Shown here piece by piece: positions 32,826-41,691 of a stretch of 64,000 nt of DNA. Location of the stretch: NCBI RefSeq assembly GCF_019645835.1, contig NZ_CP080998.1:1736001-1800000 (forward strand). Reading direction: 5' to 3'. This DNA comes from Mycolicibacterium holsaticum DSM 44478 = JCM 12374 (lineage in GTDB: Bacteria > Actinomycetota > Actinomycetes > Mycobacteriales > Mycobacteriaceae). Within the stretch, counting starts at the first letter, position 1, and every line of letters begins with the position of its first letter. The notes beneath the pieces were generated by a model that made no database searches, was not told the DNA's origin, and was given only the letters and a program-made list of their open reading frames with translations. A program made the position numbers and the translations under genes.

Positions 32826-33914
32826 TCACTTTGCGCTGATGCCGGCCCCGACGTCGATGCCATAGAGTTCCGCGGCGTTTCGCCAGCACAGTTTGTCGCG
32901 CTGTTCGGTGGTGTAGGACGCGGGCACCGTGAGCGTGTTGTGCTGCCAGTGCGGATAGCTGGAGCCGAACATCACCATGTTGTCCTTGCCGGTGAAGCCG
33001 AACCATTCACCGGCGAACTCGGTGTCTCCGGGCCCGTCGAGCGCACCCTGGATGAAATAGACGTGGCCGGGCAGATAATCGCTGGGCATCTTCGGGGCCC
33101 ACGGTGTCTGCTCGAGGTGCGGCCTGCCGAAACAGTCCATCCGCCAGATGAACGGGGTGAGCATGTCGGCGGCTCCGTCGGCCCAGACGAACTTCAGCGC
33201 GGGCATCCTCTCGAATACCCCCTCGGCGATCATGTTCATCAGGTGATAGAGGTAGTTGAGCGCCATGAACCCGACGTACTGCTCGTAGGTGCGGGTGTTG
33301 CCCGAAGGCGTCGGCGCCGACGCAATCCCCGCACCGACCTCGATGTGCACCGCAACGGGCAGGTTCGCCTCCACCGCCGCCTCCCACAACGGCCAGAACT
33401 GCGGCTTACCGTAGAGATCACGCGACTGCAGCGGAACCCCGATCTGTACGACGCGCGGATGGTCCTTGTACTTGGCGATCTCGCGCAACGCGCCGGTGAT
33501 GTCGTCGGGGTTGACCCGGATCGTGCCGCGGTACCGCTCGGCATACGAGCTGTCCTCAAGCCAACGCGACACCAGCATCTCGTTGTGAGCGGCGGCCAAC
33601 GCCGTGCCGAGGTGACGGTCGGGCATGATGCCCCGGGTCATCGGATGCAGAACCGCGACGTCCACGACGCCGTCGTCGAACAGGTGCTTGCCGACGAACT
33701 CGGGATCCGACCCCGGATACTGACGGTCGGGGCCCTCGGTGCCCGGGGCGTACTCGCCGCCGGGTGCGCCGTACCAGTCCATCTCGTAGTCGGGGAACCC
33801 GCGGCTTCGAAACGGCTCGCGAAGGATGCTGCGCAGGTCCTTGTTCGACTTGCAGAAGACGTGCACGCTGGCATCGATGACGGGGGTTCGTGCGCCGTCG
33901 GGATGTTCGATCAC
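32826..33914 (-). CDS. Amidohydrolase_2-family protein with altered metal site
   Basis: A 362-aa paralogue of the next gene. The N-terminal motif reads VIDASVHVF, a middle His is in VAVHIEVGAG, but the conserved SDYPH block is GSSYPHW, so Ser replaces the metal-binding Asp. It may be a non-catalytic partner or use a changed site. The start is a GTG at 33914 with GGAGG at 33921-33925; earlier starts in the same frame lack such a site. It is first in a four-gene operon and divergent from the paired acyl-CoA dehydrogenases, with two GAGAA-type palindromes in the 273-nt gap. Confidence 0.85.
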   Translation of the reverse strand: MIEHPDGARTPVIDASVHVFCKSNKDLRSILREPFRSRGFPDYEMDWYGAPGGEYAPGTEGPDRQYPGSDPEFVGKHLFDDGVVDVAVLHPMTRGIMPDRHLGTALAAAHNEMLVSRWLEDSSYAERYRGTIRVNPDDITGALREIAKYKDHPRVVQIGVPLQSRDLYGKPQFWPLWEAAVEANLPVAVHIEVGAGIASAPTPSGNTRTYEQYVGFMALNYLYHLMNMIAEGVFERMPALKFVWADGAADMLTPFIWRMDCFGRPHLEQTPWAPKMPSDYLPGHVYFIQGALDGPGDTEFAGEWFGFTGKDNMVMFGSSYPHWQHNTLTVPASYTTEQRDKLCWRNAAELYGIDVGAGISAK

Positions 33915-34017
33915 CTCAGGCCTCCGATGTCGGTCGGGCGGACCGATTTCCAGGTTGGGCAGCAGCACGTGCAGGCGCCGGGCATATCCCCATAGTAAAG
34001 CCTTGTTCTTCAAAGGC

Positions 34018-34032
34018 AAGAATTGTGTTCTC
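34018..34032. promoter_or_regulatory. GAGAA-type palindrome near the amidohydrolase_2 promoter
   Basis: AAGAATTGTGTTCTC has the same 6-3-6 layout as the sites at 20468 and 34142, with one mismatch in the left arm. It lies about 104 nt upstream of the amidohydrolase_2 start, in the 33915-34187 divergent gap, and would serve the minus-strand promoter. Confidence 0.4.
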
Positions 34033-34141
34033 CAGCGGTTCGCTTACTTCTGTGCAGGTCAGAGTGTGCGCTGGTCAGTCGCTTGGCATGCATCGGTCGA
34101 AACGCGGTAGTACGCTGCCGAGAACGATTACAGCATCTAAA

Positions 34142-34156
34142 GAGAATGTTATTCTC
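34142..34156. promoter_or_regulatory. Perfect GAGAAT-N3-ATTCTC palindrome before the acyl-CoA dehydrogenase operon
   Basis: GAGAATGTTATTCTC is fully symmetric (6-3-6) and lies 31 nt upstream of the first dehydrogenase start. It contains TTATTCT, a plausible -10, so a bound repressor would block the promoter. A further GAGAAC half-site lies at 34120-34125. The rest of the 33915-34187 gap shows no gene. Confidence 0.6.
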
Positions 34157-34187
34157 ATGCCGACTCACCTATCCCGGGAGGCCCTTG

Positions 34188-35186
34188 GTGTTACTGGAGT
34201 TCGACGCCGACCAGCGGCTCTGGCAGGAGACCGTGCGCGACGCGGTGACCAAGCAGTGCCCGGCGTCCCTGGTCCGCGGCGTGGCCGAGAACGGGGTCGA
34301 TCCGACCCCGCTGTGGAAGACCTACGTCGACGCCGGCTGGACCGAACTCAGCGACGCCGAAAACGCCGTCGAGTTGGCGATCGTGCTCGAAGAACTGGGC
34401 CGAGCCACCGACCCCACCCCGTTTCTGGCGACCCTGACGCAGTTCGCCCCGCTCGCCGGTGACCGGTTCGACCCGCAGCAGGTCGGCACCGCGGTGTACG
34501 GCGGCGTGGCCGCCCATCGCGACGCCGAGGGCTGGGTGCTCGACGGGACCGCGCGTCACGTGCTCGACGGTGACCGCGCGGATCGGCTTGCCGTGGTCAC
34601 CGAGGCCGGCGTGTTCGTCGTCGACGCCGGCCAGGTCAGCACCCGGCGCAGCGCGGTGTTCGACCCGGTGCTGCACATCGCGGAGGTGTCCTTCGCCGAC
34701 GTGCGGGTGCCCGACACCGCCCGGATGCACGTCGACGCCGAGAAGGCGCGTCATGTCGCGCTGACCGGGCTGGCGATCACGATGGTCGGGGCCTGCCAGC
34801 GCATCCTCGATCTGGCGCTGGAGCACGTCAAACAGCGCCAGCAGTTCGGCGTCGCGATCGGCTCGTTCCAAGCCGTCCAGCACAAGGCCGTCGACATGCA
34901 CGTGGCCACCGAACGGGCGCGTGCGCTCGCATACTTCGCGGCGCTGACCATCGCCGAAGACGACCCGCGCAGGCGCCTGGCCGCCGCGATGGCCAAGGCG
35001 TCGGCCGGTGAGGCCCAGGCGGTGGTCTTCCGCAACGGCCTGCAGTTGTTCGGTGCCATGGGTTTCACCTGGGAGAACGATCTGCAGTTCGCGTTGAAGC
35101 GGGCCAAGGCCGGCGAGCATCTGCTCGGCGGGGCCGCCGAGCACCGCGCGATCATCGCCGAGGAGTTTCATGCAGCTGACTTTTGA
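34188..35186 (+). CDS. Acyl-CoA dehydrogenase, short subunit of a predicted heteromer
   Basis: A 332-aa acyl-CoA dehydrogenase of the shorter type that in steroid side-chain systems pairs with a longer subunit. Features are FGVAIGSFQAVQHKAVDM and LFGAMGFTWENDLQF. The C-terminal GGTSEIQ block of full-length enzymes is absent, as expected for one half of an alpha2beta2 complex. The start is a GTG at 34188 with GGGAGG about 6 nt upstream; no ATG fits. It overlaps the partner gene by 17 nt. It likely catalyses alpha,beta-desaturation of a cyclic or branched acyl-CoA. First gene of a long plus-strand operon. Confidence 0.88.
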   Translation: MLLEFDADQRLWQETVRDAVTKQCPASLVRGVAENGVDPTPLWKTYVDAGWTELSDAENAVELAIVLEELGRATDPTPFLATLTQFAPLAGDRFDPQQVGTAVYGGVAAHRDAEGWVLDGTARHVLDGDRADRLAVVTEAGVFVVDAGQVSTRRSAVFDPVLHIAEVSFADVRVPDTARMHVDAEKARHVALTGLAITMVGACQRILDLALEHVKQRQQFGVAIGSFQAVQHKAVDMHVATERARALAYFAALTIAEDDPRRRLAAAMAKASAGEAQAVVFRNGLQLFGAMGFTWENDLQFALKRAKAGEHLLGGAAEHRAIIAEEFHAADF

Positions 35187-36357
35187 TCCCGACGTCGAGG
35201 AGTTCCGCGCCGAGTTCGCGGCGTTCCTCGACGAGCATCTGCCGTCAGCGGCGCAGACCCTGGAGCGGCCCCGTTCGGTATCGCATATGCCGCAGTGGGC
35301 CAGGGACTGGCAGCGGCTGCTGTTCGACAACGGCTGGCTGCTACCCGCCCAGCCGCCCGAGTTCGGCGGGCGCAACGCCACGGTGCTGCAGCAGTTCGTC
35401 CATCTCGACGAGCTGTGCCGGCGCCGCATCTATCACAGCTTCAACCCGCAGGGTGTGAACATCGTTGCCGCGTCGCTGCTTTCGTTCGGCTCCGACGAGC
35501 AGAAGCACCGCTGGGCGGTGCCGGTGCTCAAGGCCGAGATCACCGCGTCGCTGGGGATGAGCGAACCGAGCGCCGGCTCCGATCTGGCGTCGCTGCGCAC
35601 CCGCGCTGAGCTTGTCTCTGACGTGGACGAGCCCTACTTCGTCGTCAACGGTCAGAAGGTGTGGACGTCGGGTGCGCACGACGCCGACTTCCTGTTGACG
35701 TTTGTGCGCACCGACCCGGATGCCCCCAAGCACAAGGGCATCAGCGTGCTGATCATCCCCACCGACACCCCCGGCGTGGTGTGCCGTCCGTTCGCCGACC
35801 TGTGCGGTGAGCAGCACAAGGACTTCAACGAGGTGTTTTTCACCGACGCGCGGGTGCCCGCCGAGAATCTCGTCGGCCCGCTCAACGGCGGCTGGGGCGT
35901 CGCCAACGGTTCGCTCGGCCATGAACGCACGATGATGTGGCTGGGTTTCGCCGACCGCATCGACAACATGATCGCCGACTTCCGCCCCGCGGATGCGCTG
36001 CAGCGCGACCAATACGCGACGACAATCATGGATTACCAAGCGTTGCGGGCGATGGGTTCAGCGGCGCTGGCCCGAGCCGCGCGCGGAGAGATGGACACCG
36101 CGTCGGTGTCGGTGCTCAAGCTGTTCGGATCCGAAGCCGAGATGCGGGCGATGGACACCGCATTCACCGCCTCGGGCGCGGGCGGGTTGATCCATCCGTC
36201 GACGACGGGTAGATACGAGCACATGAACCTCGACCACTACTTCGCCAGCTGGTTCGAGCGGTATGCGCGCAGCTTCTCCGGAACCATCGCCGGCGGCACC
36301 TCGGAGATCCAGCGCAACATCATCGCCACCCAGGTCCTTGGGCTGCCGCGGCGCTGA
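35170..36357 (+). CDS. Acyl-CoA dehydrogenase, long subunit of a predicted heteromer
   Basis: A 395-aa acyl-CoA dehydrogenase. [14 protein letters not shown] and [12 protein letters not shown] are the FAD and substrate blocks, and [21 protein letters not shown] is the C-terminal signature. It overlaps the preceding short subunit by 17 nt. That adjacency and the unequal lengths match FadE28/FadE29-like heterotetramers, in which FAD sites lie between unlike subunits. ATG start at 35170. The following thiolase, crotonase and further dehydrogenase complete a beta-oxidation set. The substrate is inferred only broadly as a bulky acyl-CoA. Confidence 0.9.
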   Translation: MQLTFDPDVEEFRAEFAAFLDEHLPSAAQTLERPRSVSHMPQWARDWQRLLFDNGWLLPAQPPEFGGRNATVLQQFVHLDELCRRRIYHSFNPQGVNIVAASLLSFGSDEQKHRWAVPVLKAEITASLGMSEPSAGSDLASLRTRAELVSDVDEPYFVVNGQKVWTSGAHDADFLLTFVRTDPDAPKHKGISVLIIPTDTPGVVCRPFADLCGEQHKDFNEVFFTDARVPAENLVGPLNGGWGVANGSLGHERTMMWLGFADRIDNMIADFRPADALQRDQYATTIMDYQALRAMGSAALARAARGEMDTASVSVLKLFGSEAEMRAMDTAFTASGAGGLIHPSTTGRYEHMNLDHYFASWFERYARSFSGTIAGGTSEIQRNIIATQVLGLPRR

Positions 36358-36358
36358 C

Positions 36359-37585
36359 ATGGACGCCTGGATCGTCGACGCCGTACGCACACCGAGGGGT
36401 CGGGGCCGGGCCGACGGCGCCCTGCACGGAATTCACCCGCAGGAGCTGTTCGCGCAGTGCCTGAAATCCCTCTGCGCCAGAACAGGTTTCGATCCGGGTG
36501 ACGTCGACGACGTGGTTGCGGGCAACGGAATTCTGGCCGGCGAGCACGGCGACGACATCGCGCGCCTCGCGGTGCTTCTCGCGGGCTGGCCGGAGACCGT
36601 GCCCGGAATGACGCTCAACCGGTTCTGCGGTTCGGGCCAGCAGGCGATCACGGTCGCGGCGACCGGCGTGGCCAGCGGCGTGCAGGATTTGGTGGTCGCG
36701 GGCGGTGTCGAGTCGATGTCGCGGTGGAGCGTCGGCGTCGGCGTGCCGACGATCGACGGCGACAACCCGGCGTTCCGCGAACGTCATCCCACGGTGCCGC
36801 AGGGCATCTCGGCCGATCTGATCGCCTCGCTGGAGAAATTCAGCCGCGAGGACGTCGACGCGTACGCCGTCGAGAGCCAGCGGCGCGCGGCCGAGGCGAT
36901 CGCGGCAGGACACTTCGACCGCTCGGTCATCGCGGTGACCGATGCCGGCGGTGAGGTCACCCTCGATCGCGACGAACATCCCCGGCCCGGAACGACTCTG
37001 GAAAAGCTGGCCAAGCTGCCGCCGGCGTTCGCGCAAATGGGCGCGGCCCGCGTCGACGGTGAGGCCGCCACGTTCGACGAGATCTGCCTCGACCGGTATC
37101 CGGGGCTGACGGCCATCGAACACGTGCACCACGCGGGCAACTCCTCCGGCGTGGTCGACGGTGCGGCGGTGGCGGCGGTGGCATCCCGACGGTGGCTGGA
37201 CGCCAACGGCGTTGCCGCGCGGGCCAGGATCCGGTGCACGGCGGCGATCGGCAGCGAACCGGTCATCATGCTCACCGCGCCGGGACCCGCCGCCCAACGG
37301 TGTCTGGAGAAGGCCGGGATGTCCGCCGACGACATCGATCTCTGGGAGATCAACGAGGCGTTCGCGGCGGTGCCGCTGAAGACCATCCGCGACCTGGACC
37401 TCGATCCGGCACGGGTCAACGTCAATGGCGGGGCGATCGCGCTCGGCCACCCGATCGGGGCGACGGGAGCCATGCTCATCGGCACCGTCCTCGACGAACT
37501 CGAGCGCCGCGACCTGAACACCGGGCTGGTCACGATGTGCACGGGCGGTGGCATGGGCACGGCCACCATCATCGAGCGGGTCTGA
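36359..37585 (+). CDS. Acetyl-CoA acetyltransferase (thiolase)
   Basis: A 408-aa degradative thiolase. The catalytic residues are all visible: C90 in [11 protein letters not shown]364 in GHPIGATGA and C394 in CTGGGMG, with NEAFA between. It cleaves 3-oxoacyl-CoA with CoA, releasing acetyl- or propionyl-CoA. This contrasts with the Cys-less Ltp proteins of the window. The ATG at 36359 begins 1 nt after the dehydrogenase stop, and the next gene follows within 1 nt, so translation is coupled. It is probably the thiolytic step of the same operon. FadA5/FadA6-like by general appearance; I would not choose between them. Confidence 0.92.
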   Translation: MDAWIVDAVRTPRGRGRADGALHGIHPQELFAQCLKSLCARTGFDPGDVDDVVAGNGILAGEHGDDIARLAVLLAGWPETVPGMTLNRFCGSGQQAITVAATGVASGVQDLVVAGGVESMSRWSVGVGVPTIDGDNPAFRERHPTVPQGISADLIASLEKFSREDVDAYAVESQRRAAEAIAAGHFDRSVIAVTDAGGEVTLDRDEHPRPGTTLEKLAKLPPAFAQMGAARVDGEAATFDEICLDRYPGLTAIEHVHHAGNSSGVVDGAAVAAVASRRWLDANGVAARARIRCTAAIGSEPVIMLTAPGPAAQRCLEKAGMSADDIDLWEINEAFAAVPLKTIRDLDLDPARVNVNGGAIALGHPIGATGAMLIGTVLDELERRDLNTGLVTMCTGGGMGTATIIERV

Positions 37586-37586
37586 C

Positions 37587-38366
37587 ATGCCCGAGGCGCT
37601 GATCGTCGACCGGAACCAACCCGGCATCGTCGCCCTGCAGCTCAACCGGCCCAGGCAACTCAACGCGATCAACGAGATCATGCGCGACGAACTGGCGCAG
37701 GCCCTCGCCGAGATCGCCGCCGATACCTCGGTCAACGCCGTGGTGCTGACCGGCGCCGGGCGCGGGTTCTGCTCCGGCATCGACGTGCGTAATTTCGGTC
37801 CCGGAATGTTGGAGGCATCGGCACCGGCGATCGACCGGATGCGCTTCCAGGAGACGATGGCCGCACTCCCGCAGGCCATTTGGGCCCTGCCGCAACCGGT
37901 GGTGGCCGCCGTGAACGGGCCGTGCGTCGGCGCGGGCCTCGCGCTGTGCCTGGCCGCCGACATCCGGATCTGCTCCACGGCGGCGAGTTTCGGTAACGCC
38001 GCGATCCTGCTGGGGCTTTCGGGTGCGGAGATGGGCATGAGCTACCACCTGCCCAGGATCGTCGGTACCAGCGTCGCGGCGGACTGGATGTTGACCGGGC
38101 GCAGCGTCGGCGCCGAGGAGGCCGACCGCCGTGGGCTGGTCAGCGAGATCGTCGAACCGGACCGGTTGGCCGAGCGCGCATTCGAGATCGCGTCGACGAT
38201 CGCCGGTCTCTCGCCGCTGGGTGTTCAACTGACCAAGCGTGCGCTGCAGACCAACACCGACGCGGCGGGCCTCGCGGCCGCCATGGAATTGGAGAATCGC
38301 AACCAGGTGCTCAGCCACGCCACCGACGAAGCCGCGCAACGACGTCAGAAGTGGTCAGACACCTGA
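37587..38366 (+). CDS. Enoyl-CoA hydratase/isomerase family protein (crotonase)
   Basis: A 259-aa crotonase. Oxyanion-hole segments are GAGRGFCSGIDV and GPCVGAGLALCLAADI. The usual first catalytic Glu (in a GxPE block) is Ala here (FGNAAILLG), while a Glu is present in SGAEMGMSY, a pattern of several mycobacterial EchA proteins. It may hydrate an enoyl-CoA or act as an isomerase or ring-opening member. ATG start at 37587, one base after the thiolase stop. It lies between thiolase and a third acyl-CoA dehydrogenase, consistent with a beta-oxidation cycle. Confidence 0.88.
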   Translation: MPEALIVDRNQPGIVALQLNRPRQLNAINEIMRDELAQALAEIAADTSVNAVVLTGAGRGFCSGIDVRNFGPGMLEASAPAIDRMRFQETMAALPQAIWALPQPVVAAVNGPCVGAGLALCLAADIRICSTAASFGNAAILLGLSGAEMGMSYHLPRIVGTSVAADWMLTGRSVGAEEADRRGLVSEIVEPDRLAERAFEIASTIAGLSPLGVQLTKRALQTNTDAAGLAAAMELENRNQVLSHATDEAAQRRQKWSDT

Positions 38367-38388
38367 AGCGCCGACGGAAGGACGGGCG

Positions 38389-39687
38389 ATGGCCTGGGAT
38401 TTCTCGACCGACCCCGAGTGGGCCGAGCAGCTGGCGTGGGTTGCGGAGTTCGTCCGTAGCGAATGCGAGCCCATCGACCTGATCGTCAAGGAGTCACACG
38501 ACCTCAACGATCCGGTGCGCCAGGCGCTGATCCCCCCGCTGCAGGAGATCGTGAAAGAGCGCGGGCTGTGGGCCACCCACCTGGGGGCGCACCTCGGCGG
38601 TCCCGGCTACGGCCAGGTCAAACTCGCGCTGCTCAACGAGATCCTCGGCCGGTCCGAGTGCGCGCCGATCGTGTTCGGCTCCCAGGCACCGGATTCCGGC
38701 AACAGTGAGATCCTCGCGCACTACGGCACGCCCGAACTCAAACAGCGGTACCTGGAGCCACTACTGGACAACCGGATCGTGTCGTGCTTCTCGATGACCG
38801 AACCCCACGGCGGCGCCGACCCGAAGGTGTTCACCACCACCGCCACCCGCGACGGCGATCACTGGGTGATCAACGGTGAGAAGTGGTATTCGTCGTTCGC
38901 GTCGATGGCGTCGTTCATCATCGTGATGGCGATGACGGATCCCGAAGCGCCGCCGTACGAACGCTATTCGATGTTCGTCGTGCCCGGCGACACACCGGGG
39001 ATCAACGTGCTGCGCGACGTCGGGCTGGGCTATCAACCGCTCGGCGGCGGCGGGCGCGAGGGATATGTGCGCTACGAGAACGTCCGGGTTCCCGACGACC
39101 ACATGCTGGGCCCGCGCGGCGGTGCGTTCGTGGTGGCCCAGACCAGGCTCGGCGGCGGGCGCATCCACCACGCCATGCGCACCGTCGGGTTGGTGCGGCG
39201 GATCTTCGACATGCTCACGGAGCGAGCGGTGTCGCGCTACACCCAGGGATCGGTGCTGGCGGACAAGCAGATGGTGCAGGAGATGATCGCCGACTCGTGG
39301 ATGGAGATCGAGGCGTTCCGGCTACTGACGCTGCAGACCGCGTGGAAGATCGACCAGTACAACGACTACAAGGCGGTGCGTGCGGACATCTCCGCCGTCA
39401 AGGCCATGATGCAGAAGGTGTTACACGACGTGTCGGCGCGGGCGTTGCAGTTGCACGGTTCGCTGGGCACCTCGCATGAGATGCCGTTCGTGCAGTACCT
39501 GACGGAGTCGTTCGTGCTCGGACTGGCCGACGGGCCCACCGAGGTGCACAAGGTGACGCTGGCGCGGCTGCTGCTCAAGGACGTCGAACCCGCGCCGGAC
39601 GTGTTCCCGTCCGAGCACCTGCTGCGGCTGAGGGCAGCCGCCGAAGCCAAGTTCGCCGACAAACTCGCGGGTATTCCGCGCAACTGA
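38389..39687 (+). CDS. Acyl-CoA dehydrogenase
   Basis: A 432-aa acyl-CoA dehydrogenase of the longer type. The block FSMTEPHGGADPKVF and GEKWYSS identify the FAD/substrate site, and LHGSLGTSHEMPF with DGPTEVHKVTLARLLL the C-terminal domain. This DGPTEVH ending differs from the GGTSEIQ ending of the enzyme at 35170, so it belongs to another subgroup, often acting on long or branched chains. ATG start at 38389. It stands alone, without a partner subunit, and should be a homo-oligomer. The substrate is unknown. Confidence 0.9.
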   Translation: MAWDFSTDPEWAEQLAWVAEFVRSECEPIDLIVKESHDLNDPVRQALIPPLQEIVKERGLWATHLGAHLGGPGYGQVKLALLNEILGRSECAPIVFGSQAPDSGNSEILAHYGTPELKQRYLEPLLDNRIVSCFSMTEPHGGADPKVFTTTATRDGDHWVINGEKWYSSFASMASFIIVMAMTDPEAPPYERYSMFVVPGDTPGINVLRDVGLGYQPLGGGGREGYVRYENVRVPDDHMLGPRGGAFVVAQTRLGGGRIHHAMRTVGLVRRIFDMLTERAVSRYTQGSVLADKQMVQEMIADSWMEIEAFRLLTLQTAWKIDQYNDYKAVRADISAVKAMMQKVLHDVSARALQLHGSLGTSHEMPFVQYLTESFVLGLADGPTEVHKVTLARLLLKDVEPAPDVFPSEHLLRLRAAAEAKFADKLAGIPRN

Positions 39688-39704
39688 GGCCAGGAGGTCC
39701 CACC

Positions 39705-40481
39705 ATGGCGTGTGACGGCAAGGTCGCCCTCGTCACCGGCAGCAGCCGAGGGCTCGGCAAGGCGATCGCTCAGCGGCTCGCGAGCGAAGGAGCCACGGTC
39801 GCGCTGACCGCGCGGACCATGGAACCCGATCCCAAATACCAAGGCTCACTACGTCAGACGCTTGAGGAGATCGAATCCGCGGGCGGGACGGCGGTCGCGG
39901 TGGCCGCGGATCTGTCCGACGTCGAGGAACGCGGACGGCTGTTCGCCGAGGTGGTGCAGCAGGTCGGTGCGCCCGACATCCTCGTCAACAACGCCGCGGT
40001 CACCTTCCTGCGCCCGCTCGACGAGTTCCCCGAGCGCCGGGTGCGGCTGATGATGGAGATGCACGTGATGGCGCCCCTGCACCTCACCCAGCTGGCCATC
40101 CCGGCCATGCGGGAGCGCGGCTGCGGCTGGGTGCTCAACGTGACATCGGTCGGCGGTGACCTGCCCGACGGGCCGCCGTTCTCCGACTTCGACCGCAGCG
40201 CCGGGTTCGGGGTGTACGGCACGGTCAAGGCGGCGTTGAACCGGCTGACGAAAAGCCTTGCGGCCGAACTGTACGACGACGGCATCGCGGTCAACGCCGC
40301 GGCGCCGACCAATCCCGTCGCCACCGAGGGCGCCGGCGCGCTCGACCTGGCCAAGACCGACACCGAGGACATTTCGCTGATCACCGAGACGGCATTCCAG
40401 TTGTGCACCGGCGATCCCACGACACTGACCGGTCGCATCGCCCACACCCAGGCGTTTCTGCGCGAAATCGGCCGGCTGTGA
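39705..40481 (+). CDS. Short-chain dehydrogenase/reductase
   Basis: A 258-aa SDR. The dinucleotide motif is GSSRGLGKA, NNAAVTF stands at the NNAG position, and the active site has TSVGGD and YGTVK. A longer loop (GGDLPDGPPFSDFDR) before the Tyr is unusual and may shape the substrate pocket. It probably oxidises a 3-hydroxyacyl-CoA or ring alcohol. The ATG at 39705 has AGGAGG 8 nt upstream. It is followed by an 82-nt gap containing a GTCACG/CGTGAC inverted repeat (40501-40528), so a new transcript might start there. Confidence 0.88.
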   Translation: MACDGKVALVTGSSRGLGKAIAQRLASEGATVALTARTMEPDPKYQGSLRQTLEEIESAGGTAVAVAADLSDVEERGRLFAEVVQQVGAPDILVNNAAVTFLRPLDEFPERRVRLMMEMHVMAPLHLTQLAIPAMRERGCGWVLNVTSVGGDLPDGPPFSDFDRSAGFGVYGTVKAALNRLTKSLAAELYDDGIAVNAAAPTNPVATEGAGALDLAKTDTEDISLITETAFQLCTGDPTTLTGRIAHTQAFLREIGRL

Positions 40482-40563
40482 GGCGCGAGTGTGGGATTGT
40501 GTCACGTCATCCGGCGTTTTCGCGTGACGGTAACCCACGTTCGGCACGCGAAGGGGCCCTCGG

Positions 40564-41691
40564 GTGAAAGTTCAACCCGCCGCGTACCTGCGCACCACGC
40601 TGCCGCTGGACCTGTCGCAGCTGCCCGAACTCGACAGCGGCCGCTACCACTCGATCTGGCTACCCGATCACATGGTCAGCTTCTGGCCGGACTCCATCTG
40701 GACCCCCGAATTCACCGATCTGGCAACGGTTTCCCCGTCACCGCACCGACACCTGGACGCGATGGCGGTCGCGGCCGCCGCCGCGGTGCTGACCACCAAC
40801 GTTCCGCTGGTGACCAGCGTCGTCGACACCGTTCGGCGGCACCCGTCGCTGCTCGCCCAGAGCGCGCTGACCATCGGCCATCTGGCCAAGGGCCGGTTCG
40901 TCCTGGGCCTGGGCAGCGGCGAAACCGAGAACACCGTGCCCTACGGGTTCGACTTCACCAAGCCGGTCAGCCGCTTCGAGGAAGCGCTGCACGTGATCCG
41001 GCTGCTGTGGGACAGCGACGGTCCCGTCGACTTCGACGGGCAGTTCTACCGGCTGCGGCACGCGCGGCTGGACACCGAACCGTACGACGGCCGTGTCCCG
41101 CCGATCTGGATCGGGGCAAGCGGGCAACGCACGCTGGACATCGTCGGGCGCTACGCCGACGGTTGGTGGCCGACGGGTGCGTGGACACCCGAGGACTACG
41201 CCGAAAAGCTCGCGACGGTACGGGCTTCCGCGGACCGCGCCGGGCGCGACCCGTTGGCCATCACCCCGTGCTACATCCAGGTGTGCCTGATCGCGCCCGA
41301 CGATGCGGCGCTCGAAGAGATCCTGGCGGCCCCGCTGGTGAAGGCGTTCCTGCTGCAGGTCTCCGCGCCCATGCTGCGCAGGTTCGGCTACGAGCACCCG
41401 ATGGGCGAGAGCTGGCGCGGTTATCAGGACATCGACCCCGCCGTGCTCACCCGCGAACGGATCCTGGACTTCCTTGCCGGAGTGCAACCCGAGATGCTGC
41501 TGTCGGTGATTCCGCACGGCACGCCGAAACAGGTCGCTCGCATCGTCAAGGATTATGTCGACGCGGGTTTGCGCGTGCCCAAGATCCTGGACTACGGCGG
41601 TATGGCGGGGCTGCAGTACGCGGCCGCGTCGGCCCAGCACGTACGCGAGGCCGAGGACGAGCTGCTGTGCCTGTGCGGAGACCTGCGGTGA
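40564..41691 (+). CDS. Luciferase-like F420-dependent oxidoreductase (LLM class)
   Basis: A 375-aa luciferase-like TIM-barrel enzyme. GRFVLGLGSGETEN and PPIWIGASGQRTLDIVGRYADGWW (here in parts) are the family blocks for cofactor binding. In mycobacteria the related enzymes use F420. It is longer than the protein at 729 and of a different subgroup. GTG start at 40564. It overlaps the following sulfotransferase start by 4 nt. The reaction (ketone reduction, oxygenation or desaturation) cannot be decided from sequence. Confidence 0.88.
   Translation: MKVQPAAYLRTTLPLDLSQLPELDSGRYHSIWLPDHMVSFWPDSIWTPEFTDLATVSPSPHRHLDAMAVAAAAAVLTTNVPLVTSVVDTVRRHPSLLAQSALTIGHLAKGRFVLGLGSGETENTVPYGFDFTKPVSRFEEALHVIRLLWDSDGPVDFDGQFYRLRHARLDTEPYDGRVPPIWIGASGQRTLDIVGRYADGWWPTGAWTPEDYAEKLATVRASADRAGRDPLAITPCYIQVCLIAPDDAALEEILAAPLVKAFLLQVSAPMLRRFGYEHPMGESWRGYQDIDPAVLTRERILDFLAGVQPEMLLSVIPHGTPKQVARIVKDYVDAGLRVPKILDYGGMAGLQYAAASAQHVREAEDELLCLCGDLR

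Noticed and set aside
40501..40528. GTCACG/CGTGAC inverted repeat in the gap before the luciferase-like gene
   Set aside because: Short arms and a 16-nt spacer in GC-rich DNA; too weak for a separate feature, mentioned only in the neighbouring entry.
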